Source: Methylotenera sp. G11 (lineage in GTDB: Bacteria; Pseudomonadota; Gammaproteobacteria; Burkholderiales; Methylophilaceae). Taken from it: DNA of 64,000 nucleotides. The notes beneath the pieces are model-generated. The model was not told the DNA's origin, made no database searches, and worked only from the letters and a program-made list of their open reading frames with translations. Of this stretch, positions 1 to 7,899 are shown piece after piece. The position numbers and the translations under genes were made by a program. Each line of letters opens with the position of its first letter. Positions within the stretch are counted from its first letter, which is position 1. The stretch is from positions 1,302,001 through 1,366,000 of the forward strand of contig NZ_JUHH01000001.1 in NCBI RefSeq assembly GCF_000799735.1, read 5' to 3'.

Positions 1-2
1 CA

Positions 3-230
3 GGAGTGGTAAACGTCGCAGGCTTACGCGAAGCCCGCGCCTACGTCATCGTCGGCGCTTTTGTGCTGGGAGCGATTTTCACGCCGCCGGATATTATCTC
101 CCAGTTCATGCTGGCTATACCGCTGTGGCTATTATATGAAGCAGGGATTCTGGCAGCGAGCCTGATCCACAGACATCAAGGCGCAAGCGCTTCCGTAGTC
201 AACAGCCACTTACACACGGCTGATAAATAG
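3..230 (+). CDS. tatC: TatC C-terminal end (partial, enters from the left edge)
   Basis: This is the last ~75 residues of the Sec-independent (twin-arginine) translocase subunit TatC, the inner-membrane receptor for folded Tat substrates. The reading frame is open to the left edge, so the GTG at position 6 is not the true start. Recognisable parts are the segment EARAYVIVGAFVLGAIFTPP, conserved ahead of the fifth membrane helix, then DIISQFMLAIPLWLLYE and the last hydrophobic stretch. The tail after about residue 52 is hydrophilic. Complete TatC proteins are around 250 residues, so roughly 70% lies outside the window. tatA/tatB would be expected just upstream. Seen: motif and frame. Family role: established. 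Confidence 0.9.
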   Translation, partial: GVVNVAGLREARAYVIVGAFVLGAIFTPPDIISQFMLAIPLWLLYEAGILAASLIHRHQGASASVVNSHLHTADK

Positions 231-277
231 CGCCATCCTTTGCCCGCATCCTGAATCAGGTGGACCAGGCTACAAAC

Positions 278-314
278 AAAAAAGGCTGACTTCGTCGCAA
301 GCCAGCCTCTTTTT
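278..314. terminator. Bidirectional intrinsic terminator between tatC and the small repeat protein gene
   Basis: An A-tract, an arm AGGCTGAC, a 10-nt loop, an arm GCCAGCCT and a T-tract lie between the convergent ends of tatC (+) and the gene at 329-673 (-). The A and T tracts on the two sides let it work for both strands. Confidence 0.75.
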
Positions 315-328
315 ACCTCTCAAATCCG

Positions 329-673
329 TTATTTTTTACTATGGCCTTTGGATTTATGTTTGCCTTCATTTGAATGCGTCTTCTCTTGCCTGACGGCTTT
401 ATCATCGGCGTTGCTGCCGCTGGCTGCAGCCTGTTCATTGCCTACGGTCATATCGTGTTCACCTCTTTCATGCCCCTGGTCAGCATGAGGCTTTTCTTCC
501 CGGACCGTCTTATTGTCCGCGATGCTACCGCTGGCTGCAGCTTTTTCATTGCCTACAGTAACGTCATGTACACTTTTGGGTGAGGGCTCACTCTTTTCAT
601 GCTTGCCGGCAGCAAATGTCAGTGTAGCGGAACATGCAAGAACAGCTGCCAATACCACTAAAGATTTTTTCAT
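329..673 (-). CDS. Small secreted repeat protein, unknown function
   Basis: A 114-residue protein of unrecognised family. It begins with a clear Sec signal peptide (MKKSLVVLAAVLACSATLTFA, cleavage near residue 21). The mature part is very hydrophilic and built from two imperfect repeats of about 37 residues, each containing a TVGNE(K/Q)AAASGS block followed by AD(N/D)K(T/A)VR(E/Q)EK. The C-terminus is rich in His, Lys and Ser. It contains no cysteine after the signal peptide and looks disordered. A periplasmic metal- or polyanion-binding role could be imagined from the His/Lys content, but nothing in the sequence proves one. It stands alone, convergent with tatC. The upstream sequence (AAGGAGATG on the minus strand) gives a good ribosome binding site for this start. 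Confidence 0.7.
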   Translation of the reverse strand: MKKSLVVLAAVLACSATLTFAAGKHEKSEPSPKSVHDVTVGNEKAAASGSIADNKTVREEKPHADQGHERGEHDMTVGNEQAAASGSNADDKAVRQEKTHSNEGKHKSKGHSKK

Positions 674-746
674 TTACATCTCCTTGTAAACAGTTATGAA
701 AGTATGTAAAAAATCAACGCCAGACAAGCAAAAACAGTTGACCGCT

Positions 747-1679
747 TTACATAATGCAGTTCCGGCCTTCTTTCTTCGCCCGGTATAGGCGCATATCAAC
801 CTCTGCAACAAACTTGATCAATTCGTCATTGCGCGTCGGAATAATCGTGCCCACCCCAAAACTTGCGGTCATCAGCTGGCTGACCTGGGATTTTTCATGG
901 AAGATCTGTTCCTTGAATATCAGGTTCCGGCATCGCTCAGCGACATTCTTGGCCGCTGTAGCATCCGTTTCCGGCAAGACCAGTACAAACTCTTCCCCGC
1001 CAAACCGTGCGAAAAAGTCCCGGGATCGGGTAGCGGCAGAGCTCAAAGCCTGCGCCACCCGCTTCAGGCAATCATCCCCCTGAATATGGCCATAGTGGTC
1101 GTTATATTGCTTGAAATAATCAATGTCCAGCATGATTAATGAAAGCGGCTGGTGATTGCGCATGGCATTAGCCCATTCCGCTTCCATAATGGTATCGAAC
1201 ATACGGCGGTTGGGAACACCGGTTAAGCCATCCTTGAATGAAAGATCTTCCAGCTCTTTCTGCAGCACGATCAATTTCTCTTCTGTAGTTTTTCGCTCGC
1301 TGATATCAAACATGAACCCGATCAGCGCTTCAACCTCGCCCTGCTCGTTACGAACGACATGCACTACATCACGAATCCACACATAATCGCCATCTTTGCC
1401 AAGCGCACGATAATCTGCTTCATGGTCAGTGCCAGCCTTGGACTGTGCAACGCAAAAATCCACAACCCATGCCCGGTCTTCAGGGTGCATCCTGGAAGCC
1501 CAATCCTCAACAGATACCCAGCTTGAACGCGGCCAGCCGAGCAGGCTCTCAATCTGCGGCCCGATATAGGAAAACTTCAGTGTAGCCCAGTCTATTTTCC
1601 ACGGAATCGCATTCGTTGATTCCAGCAGCGTTTTATAAACGGCACTGTCTGTTTCTATATCATTATCCATGATGGTCAT
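747..1679 (-). CDS. PAS-domain diguanylate cyclase (GGEEF)
   Basis: A 310-residue cytoplasmic protein without membrane segments. Residues ~20-130 form a PAS/PAC sensor domain (LLGWPRSSW, MHPEDRAWV, DISERK). Residues ~145-308 form a GGDEF domain with DGLTGVPNRR at its start, LDIDYFKQYNDHYGH for Mg-GTP binding, and the signature RFGGEEF. An RxxD inhibitory site (RSRD) stands five residues before GGEEF, so both activity and product inhibition by cyclic-di-GMP are expected. No EAL or HD-GYP domain is present. The upstream GGGAA supports the ATG at 1679; the ATG three codons later is possible. It is monocistronic and divergent from pstS. What the PAS domain senses cannot be read from the sequence. 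Confidence 0.88.
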   Translation of the reverse strand: MTIMDNDIETDSAVYKTLLESTNAIPWKIDWATLKFSYIGPQIESLLGWPRSSWVSVEDWASRMHPEDRAWVVDFCVAQSKAGTDHEADYRALGKDGDYVWIRDVVHVVRNEQGEVEALIGFMFDISERKTTEEKLIVLQKELEDLSFKDGLTGVPNRRMFDTIMEAEWANAMRNHQPLSLIMLDIDYFKQYNDHYGHIQGDDCLKRVAQALSSAATRSRDFFARFGGEEFVLVLPETDATAAKNVAERCRNLIFKEQIFHEKSQVSQLMTASFGVGTIIPTRNDELIKFVAEVDMRLYRAKKEGRNCIM

Positions 1680-1871
1680 TTCCCGGTCTTAAATTTTTCT
1701 GCGGTGTCTAGTTTAATACTTTGCGCCTGTATCTTCATGTAATTCTTTATATTTATCAAATAGCTAAAGACACCACCCTGAATGATAAACGAATACAAGC
1801 ATGGCAGAATATACCATTTCGTATTTAAAAATCAGGTACAGGAGGCTCCGGCGATTGTCCGAGCCACCGCT

Positions 1872-1916
1872 CCGTCATCAATCCGTCACAGTTCTGTCAT
1901 AAATTAAACTTAAAAT
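1872..1916 (+). promoter_or_regulatory. Triple Pho box and -10 element of pstS
   Basis: Three 11-bp direct repeats lie end to end: CCGTCATCAAT (1872-1882), CCGTCACAGTT (1883-1893) and CTGTCATAAAT (1894-1904). This is the PhoB half-site (CTGTCAT plus a 4-bp AT-rich spacer) in perfect register. TAAAAT at 1911-1916 begins 10 bp after the last CTGTCAT, the usual position of the -10 in a PhoB-activated promoter, where the Pho box replaces a -35. The rest of the 320-bp gap 1680-1999 shows nothing else I can name. Confidence 0.88.
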
Positions 1917-1999
1917 CTGCGGCTTTGATTTCCGCGGAGCAAGTGCATAGCCGCGTGAAATCCAAAAAATTAATTTAAAAACCTATCACCCGGAACATC

Positions 2000-2998
2000 A
2001 TGTCAAAAAAACAAATAAAACACGTTCTTATCGCAGCGTTGATTGCTTTCAGCACTTCAACAGCACATGCAGCAGAGAAAATCATCAACATAGACGGATC
2101 CAGTACGGTCTATCCGATTACCAAAGAAGTCGCGGATGAATTCCAGAAAATCAGGAAAACAAAAGTCAACATCAACATTTCCGGCACCGGCGGCGGCTTT
2201 GCAAAATTCTGCCGCGGCGAGACGCAGATACAGAATGCATCACGGCCTATCCTTAAAAAAGAAATGGAGCAATGCAAAGAGGCTGGTGTCCAGTATATCG
2301 AGCTACCAATTGCTTATGACGCATTGACGGTGGTTGTGAATAAAAACAATGACTTTGTTAAAAGCCTGACCGTGGAAGAACTCAGGAAAATATGGCGCCC
2401 CGCTGCACAGGGAAAAATAAAGACCTGGCGCCAGGTAAACCCTGCCTGGCCTAACGTAGCGCTGGCTTTATATGGCCCGGGCACTGACTCCGGTACGTTT
2501 GATTACTTCACGGAAGCCATTGTCGGCAAGGCAAAACAGAGCCGCAACGACTATACGGCCAGCGAGGATGATAATGTGCTGGTACAAGGGGTTGCCGGAG
2601 AGCAAGGTGCCCTTGGCTACTTCGGTTATGCCTATTATGAGGAAAATCAGCAGAAACTGGCTGCGGTGCCAATTATTGCAAAAAAAGATGCGCCTGCCGT
2701 GCTGCCTTCCGTACAGTCAGTGAAAGACGGTTCTTACCAGCCACTGTCGCGCCCGCTGTTTATTTATGTCAACGCGACTGCAGCAGCTTTCAAGCCTGAA
2801 GTAAGGGACTTTGTTGATTTTTACCTTTACCTCAAAAGCTCGCCCAAGCTAGCCAAGCAGATCAAATATATCTCCTTGCCTCAGAACGAATATCTTGCCG
2901 TAAACAATCACTGGAAAGCGCTTAAACCGGGTACCGGCTTTGATGGCGTGCCTGAAGTAGGCGTGAAGGTTGAAGACCTGTTATCAAGAATCAAGTAA
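2000..2998 (+). CDS. pstS: Phosphate ABC transporter substrate-binding protein PstS
   Basis: A 332-residue periplasmic protein of the PstS family, which binds inorganic phosphate and delivers it to the PstCAB importer. A signal peptide ends near AHAAE (residue ~25). Phosphate-site motifs are visible: IDGSSTVYPI near the N-terminus, the glycine-rich SGTGGGFAKFC, ASRPI, and GPGTDSGTFDYF in the middle. The protein has the family's usual length. The usual pstC, pstA, pstB and phoU partners do not follow; the next gene is on the opposite strand. This is therefore either a stand-alone pstS paralogue or a split pst operon. Regulation by PhoB is strongly indicated by the triple Pho box upstream. Confidence 0.93.
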   Translation: MSKKQIKHVLIAALIAFSTSTAHAAEKIINIDGSSTVYPITKEVADEFQKIRKTKVNINISGTGGGFAKFCRGETQIQNASRPILKKEMEQCKEAGVQYIELPIAYDALTVVVNKNNDFVKSLTVEELRKIWRPAAQGKIKTWRQVNPAWPNVALALYGPGTDSGTFDYFTEAIVGKAKQSRNDYTASEDDNVLVQGVAGEQGALGYFGYAYYEENQQKLAAVPIIAKKDAPAVLPSVQSVKDGSYQPLSRPLFIYVNATAAAFKPEVRDFVDFYLYLKSSPKLAKQIKYISLPQNEYLAVNNHWKALKPGTGFDGVPEVGVKVEDLLSRIK

Positions 2999-3040
2999 CG
3001 CCCTTTGCCATACCCCCATGCATCGGCATTGAACAACACG

Positions 3041-3070
3041 CCTGGCAAGGCTGCATGCCGCCTTGCCAGG
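3041..3070. terminator. Perfect 11-bp hairpin downstream of pstS
   Basis: CCTGGCAAGGC and GCCTTGCCAGG form a perfect stem around an 8-nt loop, 43 bp after the pstS stop. It has no T-tract on the pstS strand, so it is either a weak terminator or an mRNA 3'-end stabiliser. Confidence 0.5.
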
Positions 3071-3090
3071 GCAATAAAAACATGACCATG

Positions 3091-3414
3091 CTAGCCTTGA
3101 TGATCAGCCATTTCGCATATGGTCTGGCTAGGCTTGAAAATAACCTCCGGGCTTGATGAAGGCCGGGGACTCATGTTTGCGGCGAGATTGCCGCCTGCCG
3201 CGCCCGGCTTAATATTCAGCCTGAACGTACCAAAACCTCGCAGCTCTATGCGGCCGCCGCCAATCAATCGTGCTGACATCGCTTCAATAATAATCTCGGC
3301 TGATAGCAGCACATCCTTTTCGGTCAGATCAGGAAACCTTGCTGCGAGCTTTGCAATCAACTGATGCATAAACGTGGTTTCCTGTGCTGCATGCTGTGGT
3401 TTATGGTCGTGCAT
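3091..3414 (-). CDS. Atypical IHF/HU-family DNA-binding protein
   Basis: A 107-residue member of the IHF/HU superfamily. The start at 3414 is chosen because GGGAGGA lies 6-7 bp upstream of that ATG; an in-frame GTG five codons earlier lacks a site. An extra N-terminal stretch of ~15 residues rich in His and Gln precedes the helical part (LIAKLAARFPDLTEKDV), followed by the family core GRIELRGFGTFRLN. The DNA-binding arm is unusual: where IHF/HU proteins carry R-x-G-R-N-P-x-T-G, this protein reads KPGAAGGNLAANMSP, so the intercalating proline and the arm arginines are missing or displaced. It may bind DNA without the usual sharp bend, or bind a partner. It is a single gene. Confidence 0.75.
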   Translation of the reverse strand: MHDHKPQHAAQETTFMHQLIAKLAARFPDLTEKDVLLSAEIIIEAMSARLIGGGRIELRGFGTFRLNIKPGAAGGNLAANMSPRPSSSPEVIFKPSQTICEMADHQG

Positions 3415-3630
3415 AATTCTTCCTCCCACCTGAAATAACCAGCTGTATAAACCTATGGGTTATTTTGACGCATCCATATTTAACATGGGAAATTATTCCA
3501 TAAATAATAAAAATAATCATCTTATAAAATGACGCCATGGATGATAAATATGCAGCCACCTGCTGCTGCCAATTGTGACGATGGGTTCAGCGTGCTATCC
3601 TGCGGCCAATCGATTATTCAAGAAGCACCC

Positions 3631-4887
3631 ATGTCATCAAGCACCCCTCACTCTGTCGCAATCATCGGTGGCGGCCCCGCCGGCCTGATGGCGGCAGAAG
3701 TACTATGCCGGGGCGGGGTGAAAGTAGATGTTTTTGACGCGATGCCAAGCGCAGGCCGTAAATTCCTGATGGCTGGCAAGGGTGGCATGAACATTACGCA
3801 TTCAGAACCACTGCCCGCTTTTGCCGCGCGGTATGGCAACCGCCAGAAAGATATCGCACCCTTGCTGGAAACCTTCGGCCCGCAGGCACTGCGCGAATGG
3901 ATACATGCACTCGGGATCGAAACCTTTATCGGCACATCCGGGCGGGTATTTCCGCGTGAAATGAAAGCGGCGCCTTTGCTGCGATCATGGCTGCACCGGT
4001 TGCGCGAAGCCGGTTGCAGCTTTCACATGCGCCACCGCTGGTTTGGCTGGAATGAAGAAAATGCGCTGCGCTTTACCGTTGCCGGTCAAGAGAAAACCAT
4101 TCAGGCTGATGCAGTGATACTGGCGTTAGGCGGCGGCAGCTGGGCCAGGCTAGGGTCCGATGGTTTGTGGGTTCCGCTGCTTGAGCAGCGTGGCATTCCG
4201 GTTGCAGCACTGAAACCTGCAAACTGCGGCTTCGATACCTCCTGGAGCGAACACTTCAGCACCCGCTTTGCCGGTCAGCCTGTAAAAACCGTGACACTGT
4301 CCTATATAGATATGGCAGGCATGACACACCGTAAACAGGGTGAACTCATGATCACCGCGAACGGTATTGAAGGCGGTTTGATCTATGCCTTGTCGTCCGG
4401 ACTGCGTGACAGCATAAGCGCATCCGGAACAGTTCAGGTTTACCTCGATTTGCTGCCGGATACAAGCATCGATCAGGTGATGAATGAAATCGCGCACCCG
4501 CGCGGTTCAAGATCAATGTCCAGCCATCTGCAAAGCCGTCTTGGCATCAAGGGCGTTAAAGCGGGGCTGCTGCGGGAGCTGGTAACGGCCCAGGATTATG
4601 CTGATCCCAGGCTGCTGGGCGCCGCCGTAAAGTCTTTACCGCTGACGCTTTCGGCAACGCGCCCGCTGGATGAGGCCATCAGCAGTGCAGGCGGCGTGAT
4701 GTTTGAAAGCATGGATGAGCGCCTGATGATCCGCGGCTTGCCCGGCGTATTCTGCGCCGGAGAGATGCTGGACTGGGAGGCGCCCACCGGCGGCTACCTG
4801 CTGACCGCATGCTTTGCAAGCGGCAAAGCTGCCGGGCAAGGCGCACTGGACTGGCTACAGGGCAAAGCCTCCCGAACCACAGAATAA
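3631..4887 (+). CDS. NAD(P)/FAD-dependent oxidoreductase of the HI0933/YhiN family
   Basis: A flavoprotein of ~418 residues. It begins with an FAD-binding Rossmann motif, VAIIGGGPAGLMAAEVL, at residues ~7-23, and has the family's second signature GRKFLMAGKGGMNITHSE. A glycine-rich ALGGGSWARLGSDG segment lies mid-protein, and a C-terminal FAD contact GVFCAGEMLDWEAPTGGYLL closes the fold. The longer frame opens at 3529, but the 34 extra residues do not resemble the family and the Rossmann fold normally begins within ten residues of the start, so the ATG at 3631 is preferred. The substrate of this family is not established. It is a single gene, convergent with the membrane cyclase downstream. 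Confidence 0.87.
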   Translation: MSSSTPHSVAIIGGGPAGLMAAEVLCRGGVKVDVFDAMPSAGRKFLMAGKGGMNITHSEPLPAFAARYGNRQKDIAPLLETFGPQALREWIHALGIETFIGTSGRVFPREMKAAPLLRSWLHRLREAGCSFHMRHRWFGWNEENALRFTVAGQEKTIQADAVILALGGGSWARLGSDGLWVPLLEQRGIPVAALKPANCGFDTSWSEHFSTRFAGQPVKTVTLSYIDMAGMTHRKQGELMITANGIEGGLIYALSSGLRDSISASGTVQVYLDLLPDTSIDQVMNEIAHPRGSRSMSSHLQSRLGIKGVKAGLLRELVTAQDYADPRLLGAAVKSLPLTLSATRPLDEAISSAGGVMFESMDERLMIRGLPGVFCAGEMLDWEAPTGGYLLTACFASGKAAGQGALDWLQGKASRTTE

Positions 4888-4944
4888 CAGGCTACGAAGC
4901 AACTCAGCCGCATCTGAGCGGGCAGCCTCACCAGGATTCAGGCA

Positions 4945-7461
4945 TCAATGCACACTGTTGATTTCATAGAACCTGACCTGGTTACTGCCGGAATCCTTGG
5001 CGCGATACATCGCATTATCGGCGCGCTTCAGGATTTCTTTCTGGCTGATTTCATTGCCGATAAATAAAACGACACCGATACTTGCAGTGCAATGATGCAC
5101 CACTGTCGTTTCCTCACCCGATTCGGCCATCACTTTCAATACGTAGGGCTCAGCCAGCAGCTGGCGTATCTTGTCTGCTGCGGACTCGGCTTCTTTCTGG
5201 GATAGCCCCCTATCCGTATCAAGCTGCTCCAGCTCAACCACAAACTCGTCACCGCCGATGCGTGCCACAGTGTCTGCCGCACGCACAGAGCTTTTCAGAC
5301 GGGCTGCCACCTCGATCAACAGCAAGTCACCAACCACGTGCCCATAGCTGTCGTTAAGCTGCTTGAAGTTATCCATATCCAGGAACATCAATGCTCCATA
5401 ACAGCTGGTACGCTTGCTTTTCACCATGGCCTGCCGCAGCCGGTCTTCAAACAGATAGCGGTTAGGCAGCTGGGTCAAGCCGTCATACAGCGCCTGGTAA
5501 CGGATCTGTTCTTCCATGAGTTTACGCTCGGTGATATCAGTGTGCGTGCCGCACATGCGAATGGCTTTATGATTGGCATCACGCTCGACTACCTGCGCCT
5601 GGTCGAGTACCCACTTATACTGCCCATCCTTGGTTTGCATGCGATATTCAATACTGTGCAATGACGCTACCCCCTCCAGGCAATCCTGAATGGATTTGTA
5701 AGCCATTGCCTGGTCATCCGGGTGGATAAAGTCAATCCATTGCTTCACCGTCAGCTCGATATCTTTCAGGCTATAGTCCAGCATCTTTGCCCAGCGTTCA
5801 TTCCTGACCACTTTATTGCTTGCAATATCCCAATCCCAAAAACCAAGCTGGCTCGCATCCAGCACCAGCGCAAGCTGTCGCTCCCTGTCATGCAGCTGTA
5901 CCTCAGCTGCATTTTTATCAAGCGCGACACTGATCAGATCGGCGCACTGCTCGATCAGCGTAATATCCGCCGCGCTGGGTTGGTTAATTTCACGATGATA
6001 GATTGCCAGCGTGCCCAGCACATGATGCATCGAAGACCTGATCGGCTGCGACCAGCAAGCAGCCAAACCGGCACTGGCAGCGAGCTGTTTGTACAATTGC
6101 CAGTAAGGGTGCGTGGCGATATCATCCACGATCACGCGTTCACCGACCACAGCCGCAGTCCCGCAAGAGCCCTTGCCCACGCCGACTTCTATCCCTTTGA
6201 TGGCATCATTATAAAATGTCGGCAGACTAGGGGCGATCACATCGACCAGCCGCTTGCCTGCATCATCCAGCAGCAGGATACTGCATATCATTTCAGGGTG
6301 AATCGCCTCAATACCGGTCACGATGGCCAGCATCACCTGCTCAATCGGCTCGCCACGCGCCAGCATCACCAGTATGCGGTTACGGAACTGCATGAGGGCT
6401 TCCTGTAGTTTCAATGCCGAAATATCCGTGTGTATGCCCACCGCACGAAGCGGGTTTCCGGCACTGTCACGGTCGACCACCAGGCCCCGGGTAAGAATCC
6501 ATTTATAGCTTCCGTCCTTGCAAAGCAGGCGATGCTCAGTGGAATAGCTAGGGGTTTTCTGTGCGAAATGTCGGTTCACTGCGGCTAAAGTTGCAGCCTT
6601 ATCCTCAGGGTGTATACGCTTATTCCATTCATCCTGGCCATCGCCGACCTCGTCTTCAGTGTAGCCCAGCAGCTCTTTCCACCTTTTTGAATAAACCACC
6701 TTTTCATTCACCACATCCCAATCCCAGACACCGCCGCCCGAACCTTCTACGGCTAACTTCCAGAGAGCATCGCTTTCTTTAAGCTCAGTCAAAGCCTGTT
6801 GTGTACGCTCAACAGCATCCGAATGCTGAAATTGCAACCGTGTGCTTACAATCAGCATCAGCGTTAACGGAAGCCACATACTGAGCAGCAGCGCATAAAT
6901 ATATGGCACGGCCTCAACCAGCTGCAAAGTGCTATAGTCAGCAGGGGCAGCCTGTAACGGCGGGTTCAGTGCGCGGTAAATGAACAGGATGGCGCCGGCT
7001 GCAAATATCAGCGCCGCAATACGCCTCGTTATTCTCAGTTTATGCTCACCTTTAGCCCAGAACAGGACGCTACAGGCCGCAAAGAATAAAGCATGTAGTG
7101 ATGAAATTGCTGTGATACGCTGTGAAATGTCCGGCACCAGCACACAGATCAGAAATGCAAGGCCGACCGCGTACCATTGCCACTGGTGCCCGGCATCTTC
7201 GCGCAGCAGCATGCGCGCGCCCGCGTACATAAATCCGAGGCCAAGCATGATTACCGTATTAGCGATGACCTCGGAAAAAAAAACGGATGTATACCCATGC
7301 ATCCCAAGCAGGAACAAACCGGACGCGACCAGCAGCGCAGACAGCCCCCAATACTTCATGCTGCGCTCATGCGGCACGAGGTGCCACAGCATCATCGCTA
7401 TAAAGACAAAACCGACAAAGCTCACCGTTGCGATGAGTCGCAGGGTATTTAACTCAATCAT
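4945..7461 (-). CDS. Membrane-anchored PAS-GAF-PAS-GGDEF diguanylate cyclase
   Basis: An 838-residue multidomain sensor. Residues 1-~215 hold about seven hydrophobic helices (a MASE-like membrane sensor). A short coiled linker follows, then PAS/PAC 1 (~230-355), a GAF domain (~370-520, with GKGSCGTAAVVGERV and DDIATHPYW), PAS/PAC 2 (~535-660) and a GGDEF domain (~670-835). The GGDEF domain shows YDGLTQLPNRYLFEDRL, LDMDNFKQLNDSYGHVVGD and RIGGDEF. RAAD five residues before GGDEF is an intact inhibitory RxxD site. No EAL domain is present, so it should only make cyclic-di-GMP. It is monocistronic. The ligand of the membrane domain is unknown. Confidence 0.88.
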   Translation of the reverse strand: MIELNTLRLIATVSFVGFVFIAMMLWHLVPHERSMKYWGLSALLVASGLFLLGMHGYTSVFFSEVIANTVIMLGLGFMYAGARMLLREDAGHQWQWYAVGLAFLICVLVPDISQRITAISSLHALFFAACSVLFWAKGEHKLRITRRIAALIFAAGAILFIYRALNPPLQAAPADYSTLQLVEAVPYIYALLLSMWLPLTLMLIVSTRLQFQHSDAVERTQQALTELKESDALWKLAVEGSGGGVWDWDVVNEKVVYSKRWKELLGYTEDEVGDGQDEWNKRIHPEDKAATLAAVNRHFAQKTPSYSTEHRLLCKDGSYKWILTRGLVVDRDSAGNPLRAVGIHTDISALKLQEALMQFRNRILVMLARGEPIEQVMLAIVTGIEAIHPEMICSILLLDDAGKRLVDVIAPSLPTFYNDAIKGIEVGVGKGSCGTAAVVGERVIVDDIATHPYWQLYKQLAASAGLAACWSQPIRSSMHHVLGTLAIYHREINQPSAADITLIEQCADLISVALDKNAAEVQLHDRERQLALVLDASQLGFWDWDIASNKVVRNERWAKMLDYSLKDIELTVKQWIDFIHPDDQAMAYKSIQDCLEGVASLHSIEYRMQTKDGQYKWVLDQAQVVERDANHKAIRMCGTHTDITERKLMEEQIRYQALYDGLTQLPNRYLFEDRLRQAMVKSKRTSCYGALMFLDMDNFKQLNDSYGHVVGDLLLIEVAARLKSSVRAADTVARIGGDEFVVELEQLDTDRGLSQKEAESAADKIRQLLAEPYVLKVMAESGEETTVVHHCTASIGVVLFIGNEISQKEILKRADNAMYRAKDSGSNQVRFYEINSVH

Positions 7462-7528
7462 GAGATGCTCTTCTTGTTGATTTTTATCAACAAATTATAA
7501 GCATTAATTCATCGCTGTGTTAAAAAAT

Positions 7529-7556
7529 TAAAAAGCCGCACACAGGCGGCATTTTT
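7529..7556 (-). terminator. Intrinsic terminator of the metal-efflux operon
   Basis: On the minus strand GCCGC, a 6-nt loop and GCGGC are followed by TTTTT, 15 bp beyond the stop of the DUF3240 gene. Flanking A/T tracts also make it usable from the other side. Confidence 0.7.
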
Positions 7557-7570
7557 ATACACGAAGATCA

Positions 7571-7888
7571 TTAAACGGATTGCGCAGCAAGCACCGGCAG
7601 CAGCATATAGTGCAGGCCTGCACCCTCGAACTTAATCCTGATTTCAGCTATGACCGCCTGCAGAACCGGCAATGGCGCATGCAGCATGAACTGCACCCTG
7701 CCTTGCCGCCCGCTCACCTGCTCAACCAGGCTGAGCCTTTCCGTGCCCCGCACAGTGCCATGGCCGCTCACCGGCATGCTGGTGAATCCGGTTATGGCCT
7801 GCTGCTGTAATAAAAAGTCTACCAGCACCTCTTCCAGCCTGGGCGGCGCGATCAATATTAGAAGTGCTTCCACTGCATGTTCCTGCAT
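7571..7888 (-). CDS. DUF3240 family protein of a metal-efflux operon
   Basis: A 105-residue protein that I recognise as DUF3240, a small PII-like ferredoxin-fold family usually encoded as the last gene of CzcCBA-type operons. It shows an alternating strand/helix pattern: EALLILIAPPRLEEVLVDFLL, then a loop containing GHG, and RVQFMLHAPLPVLQAVIAEI in the second half. It has no signal peptide, so it should be cytoplasmic. It starts 11 bp after the RND pump stop, so the two are almost certainly co-transcribed and perhaps translationally coupled. PII-like proteins next to transporters often bind nucleotides or metal and adjust transport; that role here is inference. Confidence 0.75.
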   Translation of the reverse strand: MQEHAVEALLILIAPPRLEEVLVDFLLQQQAITGFTSMPVSGHGTVRGTERLSLVEQVSGRQGRVQFMLHAPLPVLQAVIAEIRIKFEGAGLHYMLLPVLAAQSV

Positions 7889-7899
7889 CCCTTTTACTC

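Noticed and set aside
1364-1552. Small ORF inside the PAS cyclase gene
   Set aside because: Same-strand alternate frame of a well-supported coding region.
5722-6408. 228-residue ORF antisense to the membrane cyclase gene
   Set aside because: Shadow frame; the sense strand encodes clear PAS and GAF domains throughout.
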